Shown: positions 36,521 through 46,403 of the stretch, piece after piece | Layout: each line of letters begins with the position of its first letter | Numbering within the stretch: position 1 is the stretch's first letter | Assembly (NCBI GenBank): GCA_029251525.1 | Contig: JAQXDE010000030.1 | Location: 62,001 to 126,000 of the forward strand | Length of the DNA stretch: 64,000 nt | Reading direction: 5' to 3' | Source: Saprospiraceae bacterium | Lineage (GTDB): Bacteria; Bacteroidota; Bacteroidia; Chitinophagales; Saprospiraceae | Made by a program: the position numbers and the translations under genes | The notes under the pieces: model-generated | What the model was told of the DNA's origin: nothing | The model's database searches: none | What the model saw: the letters and a program-made list of their open reading frames with translations, nothing else

Positions 36521-38905
36521 TTATTTTACAATGGTAAATTTCTCTGTAATGTAGCCTTTATCAGATTGTATTTTTAAGAAATACGTACCAGCAGATAAGT
36601 TGGCAACTGAATAAGTTAATGTTTGGCTAGAAAGGTTTTCATAAACTACTTCCATAACGTTACGAGCATTTAAATCCACAATTCTCACAACTGCATTATT
36701 TAAATTTTCTACCAAATCCAATTCCATATTAACTACTTCAGTAGCAGGATTTGGATAAACTTTAACATTATTTGCCTCATCCAATGGATTGTTAACGTTT
36801 ACTTCAAAAAATTCACTTACGTGCATTCTCATTCGAGGTGCAACATTCAAAGGAGATAAATCATTACTGATTCCACCATCACCTTCTGAGACATTCCAAA
36901 ATGCGCTATACCTTGGAATATTTGTCAATGAGTCTGTTAAGAATCCAGTGGCATTCAATTCATTATCATTAGTACTTGAAAGCTCAATTTTAGAAGTTCC
37001 TGCTGATGTTAATCCAGCAGATAAAACATAATTAGTATTGGCTTTAAGTTGTATTGGATCTCCTGCATCGCCATCAAAATTTTCTAGAGAAACTAATAAA
37101 TCCAAAACATCATCAGTACCTGCTAAAATCTCGTAAGTGTAATTACCTACAATTTTTCCACCAGCTGATCCATCTCTTTCACCACTCTGTGAAATACCAT
37201 CATTATTAACATCTTCCCACTCGTATAGATAGATAGTTACAAAACCTCCTACATTATCCACCAAGTTATCCAAACCAACAAGTACAGAAGAACATTCATA
37301 TTTAGTATTAGGATCAACTGGATCTTCCCCATTTCTAACGAAATAACTTGTTGCCATCGTCCAATTGAAAGTAGGCTCGTTTACAGGATTCGCACCAAAT
37401 AAACTAGTAGCTTCCTCTTTTGCAAAGGTAGAGTCTGTAATTTGGAAAGAAAATGATTGCGTATTATTTGATGGATCAAAATCATCACCATCAGCAGATA
37501 CAGTATAGGTTCCAGTATAAGTCTCTACTACAGCATCTGGAAGGAAATGTCCAGGGAAAATTCTGTTCTCATCTAAAAAGTTAGCAGGAATAGTTCCGTA
37601 GGATAAATCTTCATTATAAGCTTCAACTCCTACACTATTAACAATATTCATGTTAACATTAGAATTTGTCTGAGCGGATGCTCCAATATTTTGAACATCA
37701 ATCAAAAATCGAACTGAATCTGTTTGTGATGCAGGAGTTAGTAAATTAGGAGCAATAGCATAGAAGGTATTTGCTTGCAAATTATTTGCTTCTGTTTCAA
37801 TCAATTGTACATCATCAACTATCCAGAAATAATAATTTCCTTCATATCTAAATTTGAACTGAAAATTAGTTGATGTCAAGTCAGCACCGGGTAGAAATAC
37901 ACGTTTCCATTCATTGAACGTAGCACTATTAATAACAAACTCATCATTAATAACAATGTCATTCCATGTTGTTCCATCATTAGTATAAGATACTATATAT
38001 GTACTTTGGTATTGACGAGTGGTTTGATAAAACAAAACAGAAACACCAGCAGTTCCAGCTGGGACAATCGCAGACAAATCAAGAACTGGAGAAATTAACT
38101 CTCCTATTTGTGTAGCACCACAAGTTCCAGTTTGATCAAATCCATCTGAATTAAAAGTTACGGCACCAGTACAGCCAGTAGGAGCAGCAGACGAGGCATC
38201 TCCAAAGCTGTTTGGTACAGTCGATTCTAGAGTAGATCCAGATGGAACCCATTGCCATAAATCAAGTGTATCGCATGGAGCATCACTTGTAGTTGTCCAA
38301 TCATTTAACCCCCCATCAAAATCTCCTTCACCTACAACATCACCCCAAAATACATTTGCGTTACTAGTAGCAGCCTCAGCCTCGTAGGCGCAGATTCTAA
38401 ACGTGCCCTCAGAGTCTGTGGTGTTACCTCCTGACCATACCCTAACTAAGTAAGATGTATTAGGTTCAAGACCACAATTTAAGTTCAAGCTATTAGTTGA
38501 TCCATCTCCGCTTGAGAAACATTGAAATTCAATATTTGAAGGGTCACAGTCATTGGTATAAAATGACATACCTATTCCAGATACATCATCTGGTTGAGAT
38601 CCAAATTCAGTTTGAACTACAATACCACCCTCTGAAATAGTTGCACCGGTTGAAAAAGAAAACCATACATCATCTGTATACCAAGACCCTGAGCAAACAT
38701 CAGGAGTATTTGTCAATACGGTTGCGTCTTGGGCCATACGAGTATCTCCATCAAACCAAACACAACTCGCTTCATCAGCAGACAAGGTCATTGGAGCAGG
38801 GGCATCGCAATTATCATTAGCTGGTTGTCCAAATAAACTCATACTACTGAAAAGTAACACGACTAAAGGGAATGATCGTGAAATAATAGTAAAATTGTTT
38901 TTCAT
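36521..38905 (-). CDS. Large secreted T9SS cargo protein (family member A)
   Basis: 794 residues. A signal peptide ends SMSLFGQ. Residues about 28-175 form a PPC-like beta domain (DNCDAPAPMTL, DDVWFSFST, CAYEAE). Residues about 185-370 are a beta-sandwich ending WIVDDVQLIE. A CARDB-like domain and a Ca-loop segment (YEWEDVNNDGISQSGERDG) follow. The end is a type A T9SS sorting domain (VYPNPATEVVNMELDL ... LSAGTYFLKIQSDKG). From about residue 190 on it is close to the neighbouring gene at 39071, and from about residue 370 nearly identical. No active site is recognised, so it is likely a structural or adhesive surface protein. Confidence 0.9.
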   Translation of the reverse strand: MKNNFTIISRSFPLVVLLFSSMSLFGQPANDNCDAPAPMTLSADEASCVWFDGDTRMAQDATVLTNTPDVCSGSWYTDDVWFSFSTGATISEGGIVVQTEFGSQPDDVSGIGMSFYTNDCDPSNIEFQCFSSGDGSTNSLNLNCGLEPNTSYLVRVWSGGNTTDSEGTFRICAYEAEAATSNANVFWGDVVGEGDFDGGLNDWTTTSDAPCDTLDLWQWVPSGSTLESTVPNSFGDASSAAPTGCTGAVTFNSDGFDQTGTCGATQIGELISPVLDLSAIVPAGTAGVSVLFYQTTRQYQSTYIVSYTNDGTTWNDIVINDEFVINSATFNEWKRVFLPGADLTSTNFQFKFRYEGNYYFWIVDDVQLIETEANNLQANTFYAIAPNLLTPASQTDSVRFLIDVQNIGASAQTNSNVNMNIVNSVGVEAYNEDLSYGTIPANFLDENRIFPGHFLPDAVVETYTGTYTVSADGDDFDPSNNTQSFSFQITDSTFAKEEATSLFGANPVNEPTFNWTMATSYFVRNGEDPVDPNTKYECSSVLVGLDNLVDNVGGFVTIYLYEWEDVNNDGISQSGERDGSAGGKIVGNYTYEILAGTDDVLDLLVSLENFDGDAGDPIQLKANTNYVLSAGLTSAGTSKIELSSTNDNELNATGFLTDSLTNIPRYSAFWNVSEGDGGISNDLSPLNVAPRMRMHVSEFFEVNVNNPLDEANNVKVYPNPATEVVNMELDLVENLNNAVVRIVDLNARNVMEVVYENLSSQTLTYSVANLSAGTYFLKIQSDKGYITEKFTIVK

Positions 38906-39003
38906 AATTCTTTTTTAAATTAAATAATGGTAAAAATAAAATAATAAAATAGAAAAGTACGGGAAACATGAAAAGAAGTCTTTACAAATATCCCTTAATA
39001 GGA

Positions 39004-39042
39004 AACATGGGAAATATCTAATCAAAATATATTCCCCATGTT
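39004..39042. terminator. Hairpin between the duplicated T9SS genes, probable terminator
   Basis: AACATGGGAAATAT (39004-39017) pairs with ATATTCCCCATGTT (39029-39042) with one G-T wobble. The long T-run follows on the plus strand. On the minus strand, the direction of the genes, the tail is only T-rich. It probably ends the 39071 transcript. Confidence 0.6.
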
Positions 39043-39070
39043 TTTTTTATCGAATAAATTATTTTTCTAT

Positions 39071-41413
39071 TTACTTAACAACAGTAAATTTCTTAGTGAT
39101 GTAGCCTTTATCAGATTGTATTTTTAAGAAATACGTACCAGCAGATAAGTTGGCAACTGAATAAGTTAATGTTTGGCTAGAAAGATTTTCATAAACTACT
39201 TCCATAACGTTACGAGCATTCAAATCCACAATTCTTACAACTGCATTATTTAAATTTTCTACTAAATCCAATTCCATATTAACTACTTCAGTAGCAGGAT
39301 TTGGATAAACTTTAACATTATTTGCCTCATCCAATGGATTGTTAACATTTACCTCAAAAAATTCACTTACGTGCATTCTCATTCGAGGTGCAACATTCAA
39401 AGGAGATAAATCATTACTGATTCCACCATCACCTTCTGAGACATTCCAAAATGCACTATACCTTGGAATATTTGTCAATGAGTCTGTCAAGAATCCAGTA
39501 GCATTCAATTCATTATCATTAGTACTTGAAAGCTCAATTTTAGAGGTTCCTGCTGATGTTAATCCAGCAGATAAAACATAATTAGTATTGGCTTTAAGTT
39601 GTATAGGATCTCCGGCATCACCATCAAAATTTTCTAGAGAAACTAATAAATCCAAAACATCATCAGTACCTGCTAAAATCTCATAAGTATAATTACCTAC
39701 AATTTTCCCGCCAGCTGATCCATCTCTTTCGCCACTTTGAGAAATACCATCATTATTGACATCTTCCCACTCGTACAAGTAGATAGTTACGAAACCACCT
39801 ACATTATCAGCCAAGTTTTCCAAACCAACAAGTACAGAAGAACATTCATATTTGGTATTAGGATCAACTGGATCTTCCCCATTTCTAACGAAATAACTTG
39901 TTGCCATCGTCCAATTAAAAGTAGGCTCATTTACAGGATTCGCACCAAATAAATTAGTAGCTTCTTCTTTTGCAAAGGTAGAGTCTGTAATTTGAAAAGA
40001 AAATGACTGTGTATTATTTGATAGATCAAAATCATCACCATCTGCGGATACCGTATAAGTTCCAGTATAAGTCTCTACTACAGCATCAGGAAGGAAATGC
40101 CCAGGAAAAATTCTATTTTCATCTAAAAAGTTAGCAGGAATAGTCCCGTAGGATAAATCTTCATTATAAGCTTCAACTCCTACACTATTAACAATATTCA
40201 TGTTAACATTAGAATTTGTCTGAGCTGATGCTCCAATATTTTCAATATCAATCAAAAACCTAACTGAATCCGTTTGTGATGCAGGAGTTAGTAAATTAGG
40301 AGCGATAGCGTAGAAAGTATTTGCTTGCAAATTATTTGCTTCTGTTTCAATTAATTGTACATCATCAATTATCCAATAGTAGTAATTTGCTTCATATCTA
40401 AATTTGAACTGGAAATTAGTTGATGTCAAATCAGCACCGGGTAAAAATACACGTTTTGAAACATTAAACGTACCACTATTAACAACAAACTCGTCATTAA
40501 TAACAATGTCATTCCATGTTGTTCCATCATTAGTATAAGATACTATATATGTACTCTGAAATTGCCGAGTAGTTTGGTGAAATAAAACAGAAACACCAGC
40601 AGTTCCAGCTGGAACAATTGCTGATAAATCCATAACAGGAGAAATTAACTCTCCTATTTGAGTAGCACCACAAATACCATTTTGATCAAACCCATCTGAA
40701 TTAAATACCATAGCTCCGTTACAAGCGGTAGTGGCTTGAGAAGTAGCATCACCAAACATATTAGTTGCTGTAGCACCAAGAGTAGTTCCATCCGCAACCC
40801 ATTCCCATAGTTCAACAGTATCACAAGGAGCTTCATGAATAGTAGTCCAATCATTTAACCCTCCATCGAATTCTCCCTCTCCATTATTGCCCCAAAAGAC
40901 AACTGCATTATTTATTGGTGGTGTGTATTCAATAGTAACATTTACTGTAGGTATTTCAGCTCGAATGATTGCACAATCATCTTGAGAGATCATAAAAGCA
41001 GGCACCGTATTAATAAATCCAGCAGTATTTCCCATTGCAAAAATTGGGTCGCTATTATTATTACAAACCATAATTGCAATTGCACCAGCAGCTTCGGCAT
41101 TAGCACATTTTTGGGAAAAAGAACAAGCTCCTCTATCAATTAATGCAATAAAACCGGTCAAATCATTAACTAAAGCTTCACATGCATCAGTTGTAGGATC
41201 CGTTCCATCATCTCCAATTTTCAACTCACCCGTAATTGGTGCGGAGTCACATTGACTTGGAAATGCGCCACCAAATCCTGCAGGCAGCATATCATACTCC
41301 TCTGAAATACCAGCAGAATAATCTATGCTTAATGTAAGTTGTGCATTTACCCCTGTTGCAAAAATGCAAAGGAGAAAAGCTAATAAAATCTGATTAGTAA
41401 AATTATTTTTCAT
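39071..41413 (-). CDS. Large secreted T9SS cargo protein with PA domain (family member B)
   Basis: 780 residues with a signal peptide ending ATGVNAQ. Residues about 55-165 are a protease-associated (PA) domain (LTGFIALIDRGACSFSQKC, AAGAIAIMVCNN, PAFMISQDDC). From VFWGNNGEGEFDGGLNDWTT on, it matches member A: the beta-sandwich, the CARDB-like domain, the Ca-loop segment and a T9SS sorting domain ending KFTVVK. PA domains usually accompany peptidases or help binding, but no peptidase domain is present. It looks like a mosaic in which a different N-terminus is joined to a shared C-terminal body. Confidence 0.9.
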   Translation of the reverse strand: MKNNFTNQILLAFLLCIFATGVNAQLTLSIDYSAGISEEYDMLPAGFGGAFPSQCDSAPITGELKIGDDGTDPTTDACEALVNDLTGFIALIDRGACSFSQKCANAEAAGAIAIMVCNNNSDPIFAMGNTAGFINTVPAFMISQDDCAIIRAEIPTVNVTIEYTPPINNAVVFWGNNGEGEFDGGLNDWTTIHEAPCDTVELWEWVADGTTLGATATNMFGDATSQATTACNGAMVFNSDGFDQNGICGATQIGELISPVMDLSAIVPAGTAGVSVLFHQTTRQFQSTYIVSYTNDGTTWNDIVINDEFVVNSGTFNVSKRVFLPGADLTSTNFQFKFRYEANYYYWIIDDVQLIETEANNLQANTFYAIAPNLLTPASQTDSVRFLIDIENIGASAQTNSNVNMNIVNSVGVEAYNEDLSYGTIPANFLDENRIFPGHFLPDAVVETYTGTYTVSADGDDFDLSNNTQSFSFQITDSTFAKEEATNLFGANPVNEPTFNWTMATSYFVRNGEDPVDPNTKYECSSVLVGLENLADNVGGFVTIYLYEWEDVNNDGISQSGERDGSAGGKIVGNYTYEILAGTDDVLDLLVSLENFDGDAGDPIQLKANTNYVLSAGLTSAGTSKIELSSTNDNELNATGFLTDSLTNIPRYSAFWNVSEGDGGISNDLSPLNVAPRMRMHVSEFFEVNVNNPLDEANNVKVYPNPATEVVNMELDLVENLNNAVVRIVDLNARNVMEVVYENLSSQTLTYSVANLSAGTYFLKIQSDKGYITKKFTVVK

Positions 41414-41798
41414 AAGATTTCTTTTTTTATTAAATAATAGTAAACATAAGAATATTATGTAATAATTTTATGGAAATTCCTTAAAGAAGTCTTAAGTAAA
41501 ACAATTTTTTTTAATTGTTTTTATCTATTGGTGTCGTCTTTTATAAAAATATACTATGCTAAAGTATCAAATAAAAAAAGATACAGATTTATTCAATGAT
41601 TTTGAAAAAAGGTATCTATTTCAGTTAAAGCAAAAATCATAAATATGTTTTTTGCTTTGAGTTTTTTGCACTTACTGAATAAAGCATATAAAACTTTAAT
41701 TAAATCAAACTATTTCCATTTATTTCCATTAGCAATCCTAGGAACATATTCCTTCATAAAAGAATAGTTATTTTTTGTTGAAATAAAAGTTGAATTAA

Positions 41799-41806
41799 TA
41801 TATTTG
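41799..41806 (+). promoter_or_regulatory. Promoter of the chromate-transporter-type gene
   Basis: TATATTTG is an exact -7 match, with TTTG at 41774-41777 (21-nt spacing) and TTG at 41778-41780 (18-nt spacing) as possible -33 elements. It supports the nearby TTG start at 41836. The rest of 41414-41798 holds no gene. Confidence 0.65.
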
Positions 41807-41835
41807 CCATCTCTAAAAATTAAAAAACTTCGAAA

Positions 41836-42972
41836 TTGGAAAACAATACAATTAGAAAATTAAAAGACCTCGCTAATTTATTTCTCAAATTAGGATTTGT
41901 CGCATTTGGAGGGCCGGCTGCGCACATAGCCATGTTAGAAGATGAAGTAGTTGAAAAAAGAAAATGGATGACTCGCGATCATTTTTTAGATTTAATTGGT
42001 GCTACTAATTTAATTCCTGGACCTAATTCTACAGAAATGACAATGCATGTTGGATATCAATATGCAGGTGTTGCAGGTCTATTTATGGCAGGTATATGTT
42101 TTATTGGCCCAGCTGTTTTATTGACTGGGATCTTAGCCTATTTGTATATCGAATATGGTGAACTTCCTGGGATAGCCCCATTTTTACTTGGCATCAAACC
42201 TGCGGTTTTAGCAATTATAGCTGGAGCAATTTATAAGCTAGGTAAGAAAGCTCTGAAATCTTGGCAACTTGGATTAATTGGAGTCATCGTAGTAATTGCT
42301 AACTTTTGTGGGATCAATGAGGTGACTTGCATTTTAGGTGGGGGAGTGTTAGGTATGCTTTGGGCTAATACATTGGAAGGAAAATCTTTAAGAAGTTATG
42401 CACCTATTTTATTATTCTGGTTTACTGGGGCTGGAATGAAATTAACGACGACAAATTTATTTCTAGTCTTTCTGAAAGTGGGTTCTGTACTTTTTGGAAG
42501 TGGATATGTTTTAGTAGCTTATTTGGATGGAGAACTAGTGGAGAAATTAGGATGGTTATCAAAAAGTGAATTACTTGATGCAATAGCAATTGGACAATTC
42601 ACTCCAGGTCCAGTTTTATCAACTGCTACTTTTGTAGGTTACCAAATCCAAGGCGTTCAAGGAGCGATGGCAGCCACTTTAGGCATCTTTTTACCATCCT
42701 TTATATTTGTTTGGATTTTAAATCCTTTAATTCCAAAATTGCGTTCCTCCAAAATTACGGCAGCATTTTTAGATGCTGTAAATGTAGCAGCTGTAGCTGT
42801 TATGTTAGTAGTTACTTTGATGTTAGCAAAAGAGGTTTTGCTAGATTGGAAATCCCTTATTATTGCAAGTATAAGTTTTTACATTTATTTTTTCCAGAAG
42901 AAAGTTAGTGTAGTCTATTTAGTTTTGTGCGGTGCAATATTAGGCTGGGTGCTTTCTTTTATAAATTTCTAA
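41836..42972 (+). CDS. chrA: Chromate transporter family (CHR) protein
   Basis: A 378-residue membrane protein with two homologous CHR domains. The first begins FLKLGFVAFGGPAAHIAMLE and contains IPGPNSTEMTMHVGYQYAG. The second begins FLKVGSVLFGSGYVLVAYLD and contains FTPGPVLSTATFVGYQIQG. About ten membrane segments are likely. The family exports chromate (or exchanges it for sulfate), but anion specificity is not certain. The start codon is TTG at 41836: an in-frame TAA at 41821 excludes a longer start, and the next Met would delete the first domain motif. Confidence 0.87.
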   Translation: MENNTIRKLKDLANLFLKLGFVAFGGPAAHIAMLEDEVVEKRKWMTRDHFLDLIGATNLIPGPNSTEMTMHVGYQYAGVAGLFMAGICFIGPAVLLTGILAYLYIEYGELPGIAPFLLGIKPAVLAIIAGAIYKLGKKALKSWQLGLIGVIVVIANFCGINEVTCILGGGVLGMLWANTLEGKSLRSYAPILLFWFTGAGMKLTTTNLFLVFLKVGSVLFGSGYVLVAYLDGELVEKLGWLSKSELLDAIAIGQFTPGPVLSTATFVGYQIQGVQGAMAATLGIFLPSFIFVWILNPLIPKLRSSKITAAFLDAVNVAAVAVMLVVTLMLAKEVLLDWKSLIIASISFYIYFFQKKVSVVYLVLCGAILGWVLSFINF

Positions 42973-43018
42973 TGGTCAATTCTACTCCAACAATTTTTAT
43001 AGAAAGTTGAAATAATAA

Positions 43019-43054
43019 ACCCCGCATTACGACTTAATGCGGGGTCTTTTTTTT
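43019..43054 (+). terminator. Terminator after the chromate-transporter-type gene
   Basis: A perfect 11-bp G+C-rich stem ACCCCGCATTA / TAATGCGGGGT with a 5-nt loop is followed by CT8. Confidence 0.9.
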
Positions 43055-43082
43055 CTGAAAATTATTTCATTTAATTTTTCAT

Positions 43083-44795
43083 CTAAATTTCGCCAACTAC
43101 TGATTCAGTAACATTGATTATGTGGTCACCAACTTTCTCCAAACTTGAGAACAAATTGTTGTAAATCATCGCACTTTTAATATTGTATTCCTCATCTTTT
43201 TCCATCGCTTCTGTATTTTCTCTTCTCATTACATTTCGTAGTTTATTGATTCTATCTTCTACTGCTACTGCTTTATCTTTAGAAACTTTATCATAATGAT
43301 CAGCATCTAAATTGTTTGTCATTATAACAAAACCTTCATCAATTAAATCAAACAATTCGTTTAACCTATCTCTTTGCTGCTGATTAAACCAGATATTATC
43401 ATCAATTTTCCTCTCCAAAGTTTTTGAAATTTGGAAGAAAATATCTCCAATTCTTTCCATGTCATTTCCAATATTCAAAATACTTCTAACACGAATAGAT
43501 AATTTTGGAGAAAGTGGCTTTTTAGAGACCAATGTTAAATATTCTGTCAACTCTACTTCAAACCGATCTGTTATCTCCTCATATTTAGCCAACTTTTTCA
43601 ACATCTTTCGTTGCTTTTTAGGAGACTCTTTTGCATCTAATAATTTACGAGCAAAACCTGTCATTCGACTCGTCACTTCCCCAAATCTTGATACTTCTTT
43701 TTGAGCCTCCAATATTGATAACTCAGGAGTAGTAATATTTGTTCCAATATATTTCAACCTATAATTTTCGTCTGACTCACCGCTTTCTTTTACTGTCAAA
43801 ATTGCCATCCTAACTAACCATGGAACGAAACCAATCATGAATATAACATTCAAAAAGTTAAATGTTGTATGGAATGCTGACAAGGCAATTGGTATAGATT
43901 CCTTGGCAATATTTGCATCTCTACCTAAAGGATCTATCATCCCAAATTGTGTAGTCATCACATGCCCAATTCCTTTTAAAACAAAAGGCAATGCAATTAC
44001 CATCCAAATTACTCCAATAACATTGAACATAGAGTGAATTCTTGCTGAACGTTTAGCATGTACATTTCCAACCAAAGAGGCTAACTCTGCAGTAATTGTA
44101 GTTCCAATATTTTCTCCCAAAATCATTGCCGCCGCAATATCGAAAGGTAAAATCCCTTGAGAACATAAAGTCAAGGTAAGAGCCATTGCTGCGCTTGAGG
44201 ATTGAACAACGATAGTCAAAAGTGTCCCAACTAAAACAAAAAACAATCGACTCAAAATACCATAGTTAGCAAATCCAGCTAAGAAATTAAGAACCTCTGG
44301 ATTACTTTTAATGTCTGGAACAGCTTTTTTCAATAAACTCAATCCCATAAAAAGAATAGCAAATCCAATTATAAACTCTCCCCAAGCCTTAATCTTTGAT
44401 CGACTTACCATTAACATAGGTAAACCTATTGCAAAAAGAGGAACTGAATAAGCAGCTAATTTTACTTTAAACCCTAAAATAGAAATCAGCCATCCTGTAA
44501 TTGTAGTTCCAATATTAGCTCCCATCATTATCCCAGCGGATTCAACCAAAGAAATTAACCCTGCATTTACAAAACTTACTGTCATCACAGTGGTAGCAGA
44601 AGAAGATTGAACAAGTGCAGTAGTAATAAATCCAGTTAAAACACCGAGATACCGATTTTTTGTCATCGTTCTCAAAATATTTCTCATTTGAGAACCGGCT
44701 GCCTTCTGAATTCCTTCACTCATGACTTTCATACCATAAATAAAGAAGGCTAGTGCGCCTGTAATTTGGAAAAACTCCCAGAGTCCGAATTTCAT
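43083..44795 (-). CDS. Na/Pi cotransporter family protein with C-terminal PhoU-like domain
   Basis: 570 residues from the ATG at 44795. The frame is open to 44840, but the first membrane segment then starts as expected (FGLWEFFQITGALAFFIYGM). Two inverted halves carry the sodium/phosphate signature ALVQSSSATT and VVQSSSAAM, across about nine membrane segments. Residues about 380-570 are a helical PhoU-like domain (ILNIGNDMERIGDIFFQISK and NNLFSSLEKVGDHIINVTESV). It imports phosphate with sodium and may sense phosphate through PhoU. A phosphate-selective-type porin gene lies upstream in the same direction. Confidence 0.9.
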   Translation of the reverse strand: MKFGLWEFFQITGALAFFIYGMKVMSEGIQKAAGSQMRNILRTMTKNRYLGVLTGFITTALVQSSSATTVMTVSFVNAGLISLVESAGIMMGANIGTTITGWLISILGFKVKLAAYSVPLFAIGLPMLMVSRSKIKAWGEFIIGFAILFMGLSLLKKAVPDIKSNPEVLNFLAGFANYGILSRLFFVLVGTLLTIVVQSSSAAMALTLTLCSQGILPFDIAAAMILGENIGTTITAELASLVGNVHAKRSARIHSMFNVIGVIWMVIALPFVLKGIGHVMTTQFGMIDPLGRDANIAKESIPIALSAFHTTFNFLNVIFMIGFVPWLVRMAILTVKESGESDENYRLKYIGTNITTPELSILEAQKEVSRFGEVTSRMTGFARKLLDAKESPKKQRKMLKKLAKYEEITDRFEVELTEYLTLVSKKPLSPKLSIRVRSILNIGNDMERIGDIFFQISKTLERKIDDNIWFNQQQRDRLNELFDLIDEGFVIMTNNLDADHYDKVSKDKAVAVEDRINKLRNVMRRENTEAMEKDEEYNIKSAMIYNNLFSSLEKVGDHIINVTESVVGEI

Positions 44796-44961
44796 TTTTT
44801 TTATATTTAGTGGTTTAAAATTACTGAGGACATCCCCCAACAGTATTGTTTGTTATTGTACTCCCAAAGGGTATTGAAAAAGATATATTTTCGAAAAACT
44901 TATCAATGCAAATGTACACTTCAAATGTTAAGTCAATGTTAATTTTTAAATAACTAAGAAT

Positions 44962-46185
44962 TTAAAAATGTAAATCTACTTGTACTCTCCAAAATAATTT
45001 ATTCTTTGAATTAGTAACATCTCGATAAGATATATCAGTTTGAACCTTTAATTTATGACCAACAATAAACCGGGACAGACCTACTGTATATTCAGTTTCA
45101 TCATTAGCTACTACTTCGTCTGGATTAATGATTGTATATCTTGCGGCAATTTCCCAATTATTTTTCATCAAATATCCAACTGAAAGGTTCAATCCATGTC
45201 CAGTGTAAAATGTTCCAATTTCTTCTTCTAGTTCATTCATGACAACAGGGTCACCATCACTTGTTTGCTTATCCGCAAATTCACCCATTAATGAGAATCC
45301 TTTATATTTAAACATCGCATCAATAAAAATTGTCTGAAGTGTTTTTCCAAGATAATTTCTAGTCATTTCAACTTCGTCGAAGATAAAACTTCCATTTTGA
45401 CCTCTTTCTCTTACTGCATTATCGTTAATATCATAGGTTACTCCAATCGCTAATTTTGGTTTTGGTTCTCTTTTTAAATCAGAGCCAGAATAATCTCCTT
45501 TTGATTTAAAGTTACCCCAAGGCAGAAATTCTGCACGGAAAGTATAATCAAAACCACCTCCCAAATTTCCAGCAGTTATATTTCGGCCTTCTCCTTGAGA
45601 TAAAGAAAAGACTTCTTTCATGATAAAATCTCCGCTTATTGTATGGTGATTCATCAAGGTAATTCCAAAATCTCGATCAATGTTAAATCGAGAATTTACT
45701 CTTGATCGATCAACAAACTGAAGGTTTCCAGAGGAAATTACTCGTTCTCTGTTTCCAGGAAGCTTCCCTTGCCCGACTTTAATTGAGAAATTTTTATAAA
45801 AATTATATTGAATGAGTGCATCTAGAATAAATTTAGGACCATTATTGAATTCTGATGCAACACCACCATTATCTCTGTTGGAAAGCCCCATTTCAAATTT
45901 GTATTTTAACTTTGGAGTATAAGCATACCCGTCAAATTTAAATCGAGCTCTTCGAATTAAGAAATTAGAGGAATAGTCTATTAATTCTCCTGTTCCATCA
46001 TTTTCATTATCAACTGCCCATTCGTTCGAAAAGAGATTTTGAAAACGCATTCCAAATTTCATATAAAATGTAGAATCCTTTCCATAGGCTTGAATCCCTT
46101 TTCCAAATTTTGTTGGAAGTTCGACCTGAGTAGACCCCAATTGTGTTCCCAGAACTAGAAACATTAATGCAACTAATTTTTTCAT
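44962..46185 (-). CDS. Phosphate-selective-type porin (OprO/OprP family)
   Basis: A 407-residue outer-membrane beta-barrel. A signal peptide ends GTQLGSTQ. The alternating aromatic/polar strands and segments FYMKFGMRFQN, YKFEMGLSNRDN and RFNIDRDFGITLMN are typical of the OprO/OprP family, and the last strand ends RVQVDLHF. It would let anions, chiefly phosphate, cross the outer membrane. It lies immediately upstream of the Na/Pi transporter, which supports a phosphate uptake pair. A near-consensus -7 element (GACATTTG) occurs about 40 bp upstream. Confidence 0.83.
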   Translation of the reverse strand: MKKLVALMFLVLGTQLGSTQVELPTKFGKGIQAYGKDSTFYMKFGMRFQNLFSNEWAVDNENDGTGELIDYSSNFLIRRARFKFDGYAYTPKLKYKFEMGLSNRDNGGVASEFNNGPKFILDALIQYNFYKNFSIKVGQGKLPGNRERVISSGNLQFVDRSRVNSRFNIDRDFGITLMNHHTISGDFIMKEVFSLSQGEGRNITAGNLGGGFDYTFRAEFLPWGNFKSKGDYSGSDLKREPKPKLAIGVTYDINDNAVRERGQNGSFIFDEVEMTRNYLGKTLQTIFIDAMFKYKGFSLMGEFADKQTSDGDPVVMNELEEEIGTFYTGHGLNLSVGYLMKNNWEIAARYTIINPDEVVANDETEYTVGLSRFIVGHKLKVQTDISYRDVTNSKNKLFWRVQVDLHF

Positions 46186-46329
46186 TGTAAATATTAGATT
46201 ATTTGTTAGCTTAAAATTTATGCAAATGTCGTTTTACAATGTTAACTCAAGGTTAAGTAATTATTAAATTACTTAGATATTCTCTTTTTTTACATTTTCT
46301 TTAATTCAAATTTAGACTGAGTATAAGAT

Positions 46330-46365
46330 AAAAAGAGGTATCAACGAATTCTCATTGATACCTCT
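46330..46365 (-). terminator. Terminator of the SulP gene
   Basis: AGAGGTATCAA / TTGATACCTCT forms an 11-bp stem with a 10-nt loop, followed on the minus strand by TTTTTATC, about 40 bp past the SulP stop. Confidence 0.8.
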
Positions 46366-46403
46366 CACGATTTCATTAATTATATTTTTTTTTAATTTAA
46401 AAT

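Noticed and set aside
36789-37031. Plus-strand 80-codon ORF, also present identically at 39339-39581
   Set aside because: It is the antisense of the duplicated T9SS body, and its identity in both copies only mirrors the duplication.
41414-41798. Possible small gene or repeat (TTTCCATTTATTTCCATT tandem) between T9SS member B and the chromate-transporter-type gene
   Set aside because: The repeat is short and of low complexity, and no frame of useful length exists there.
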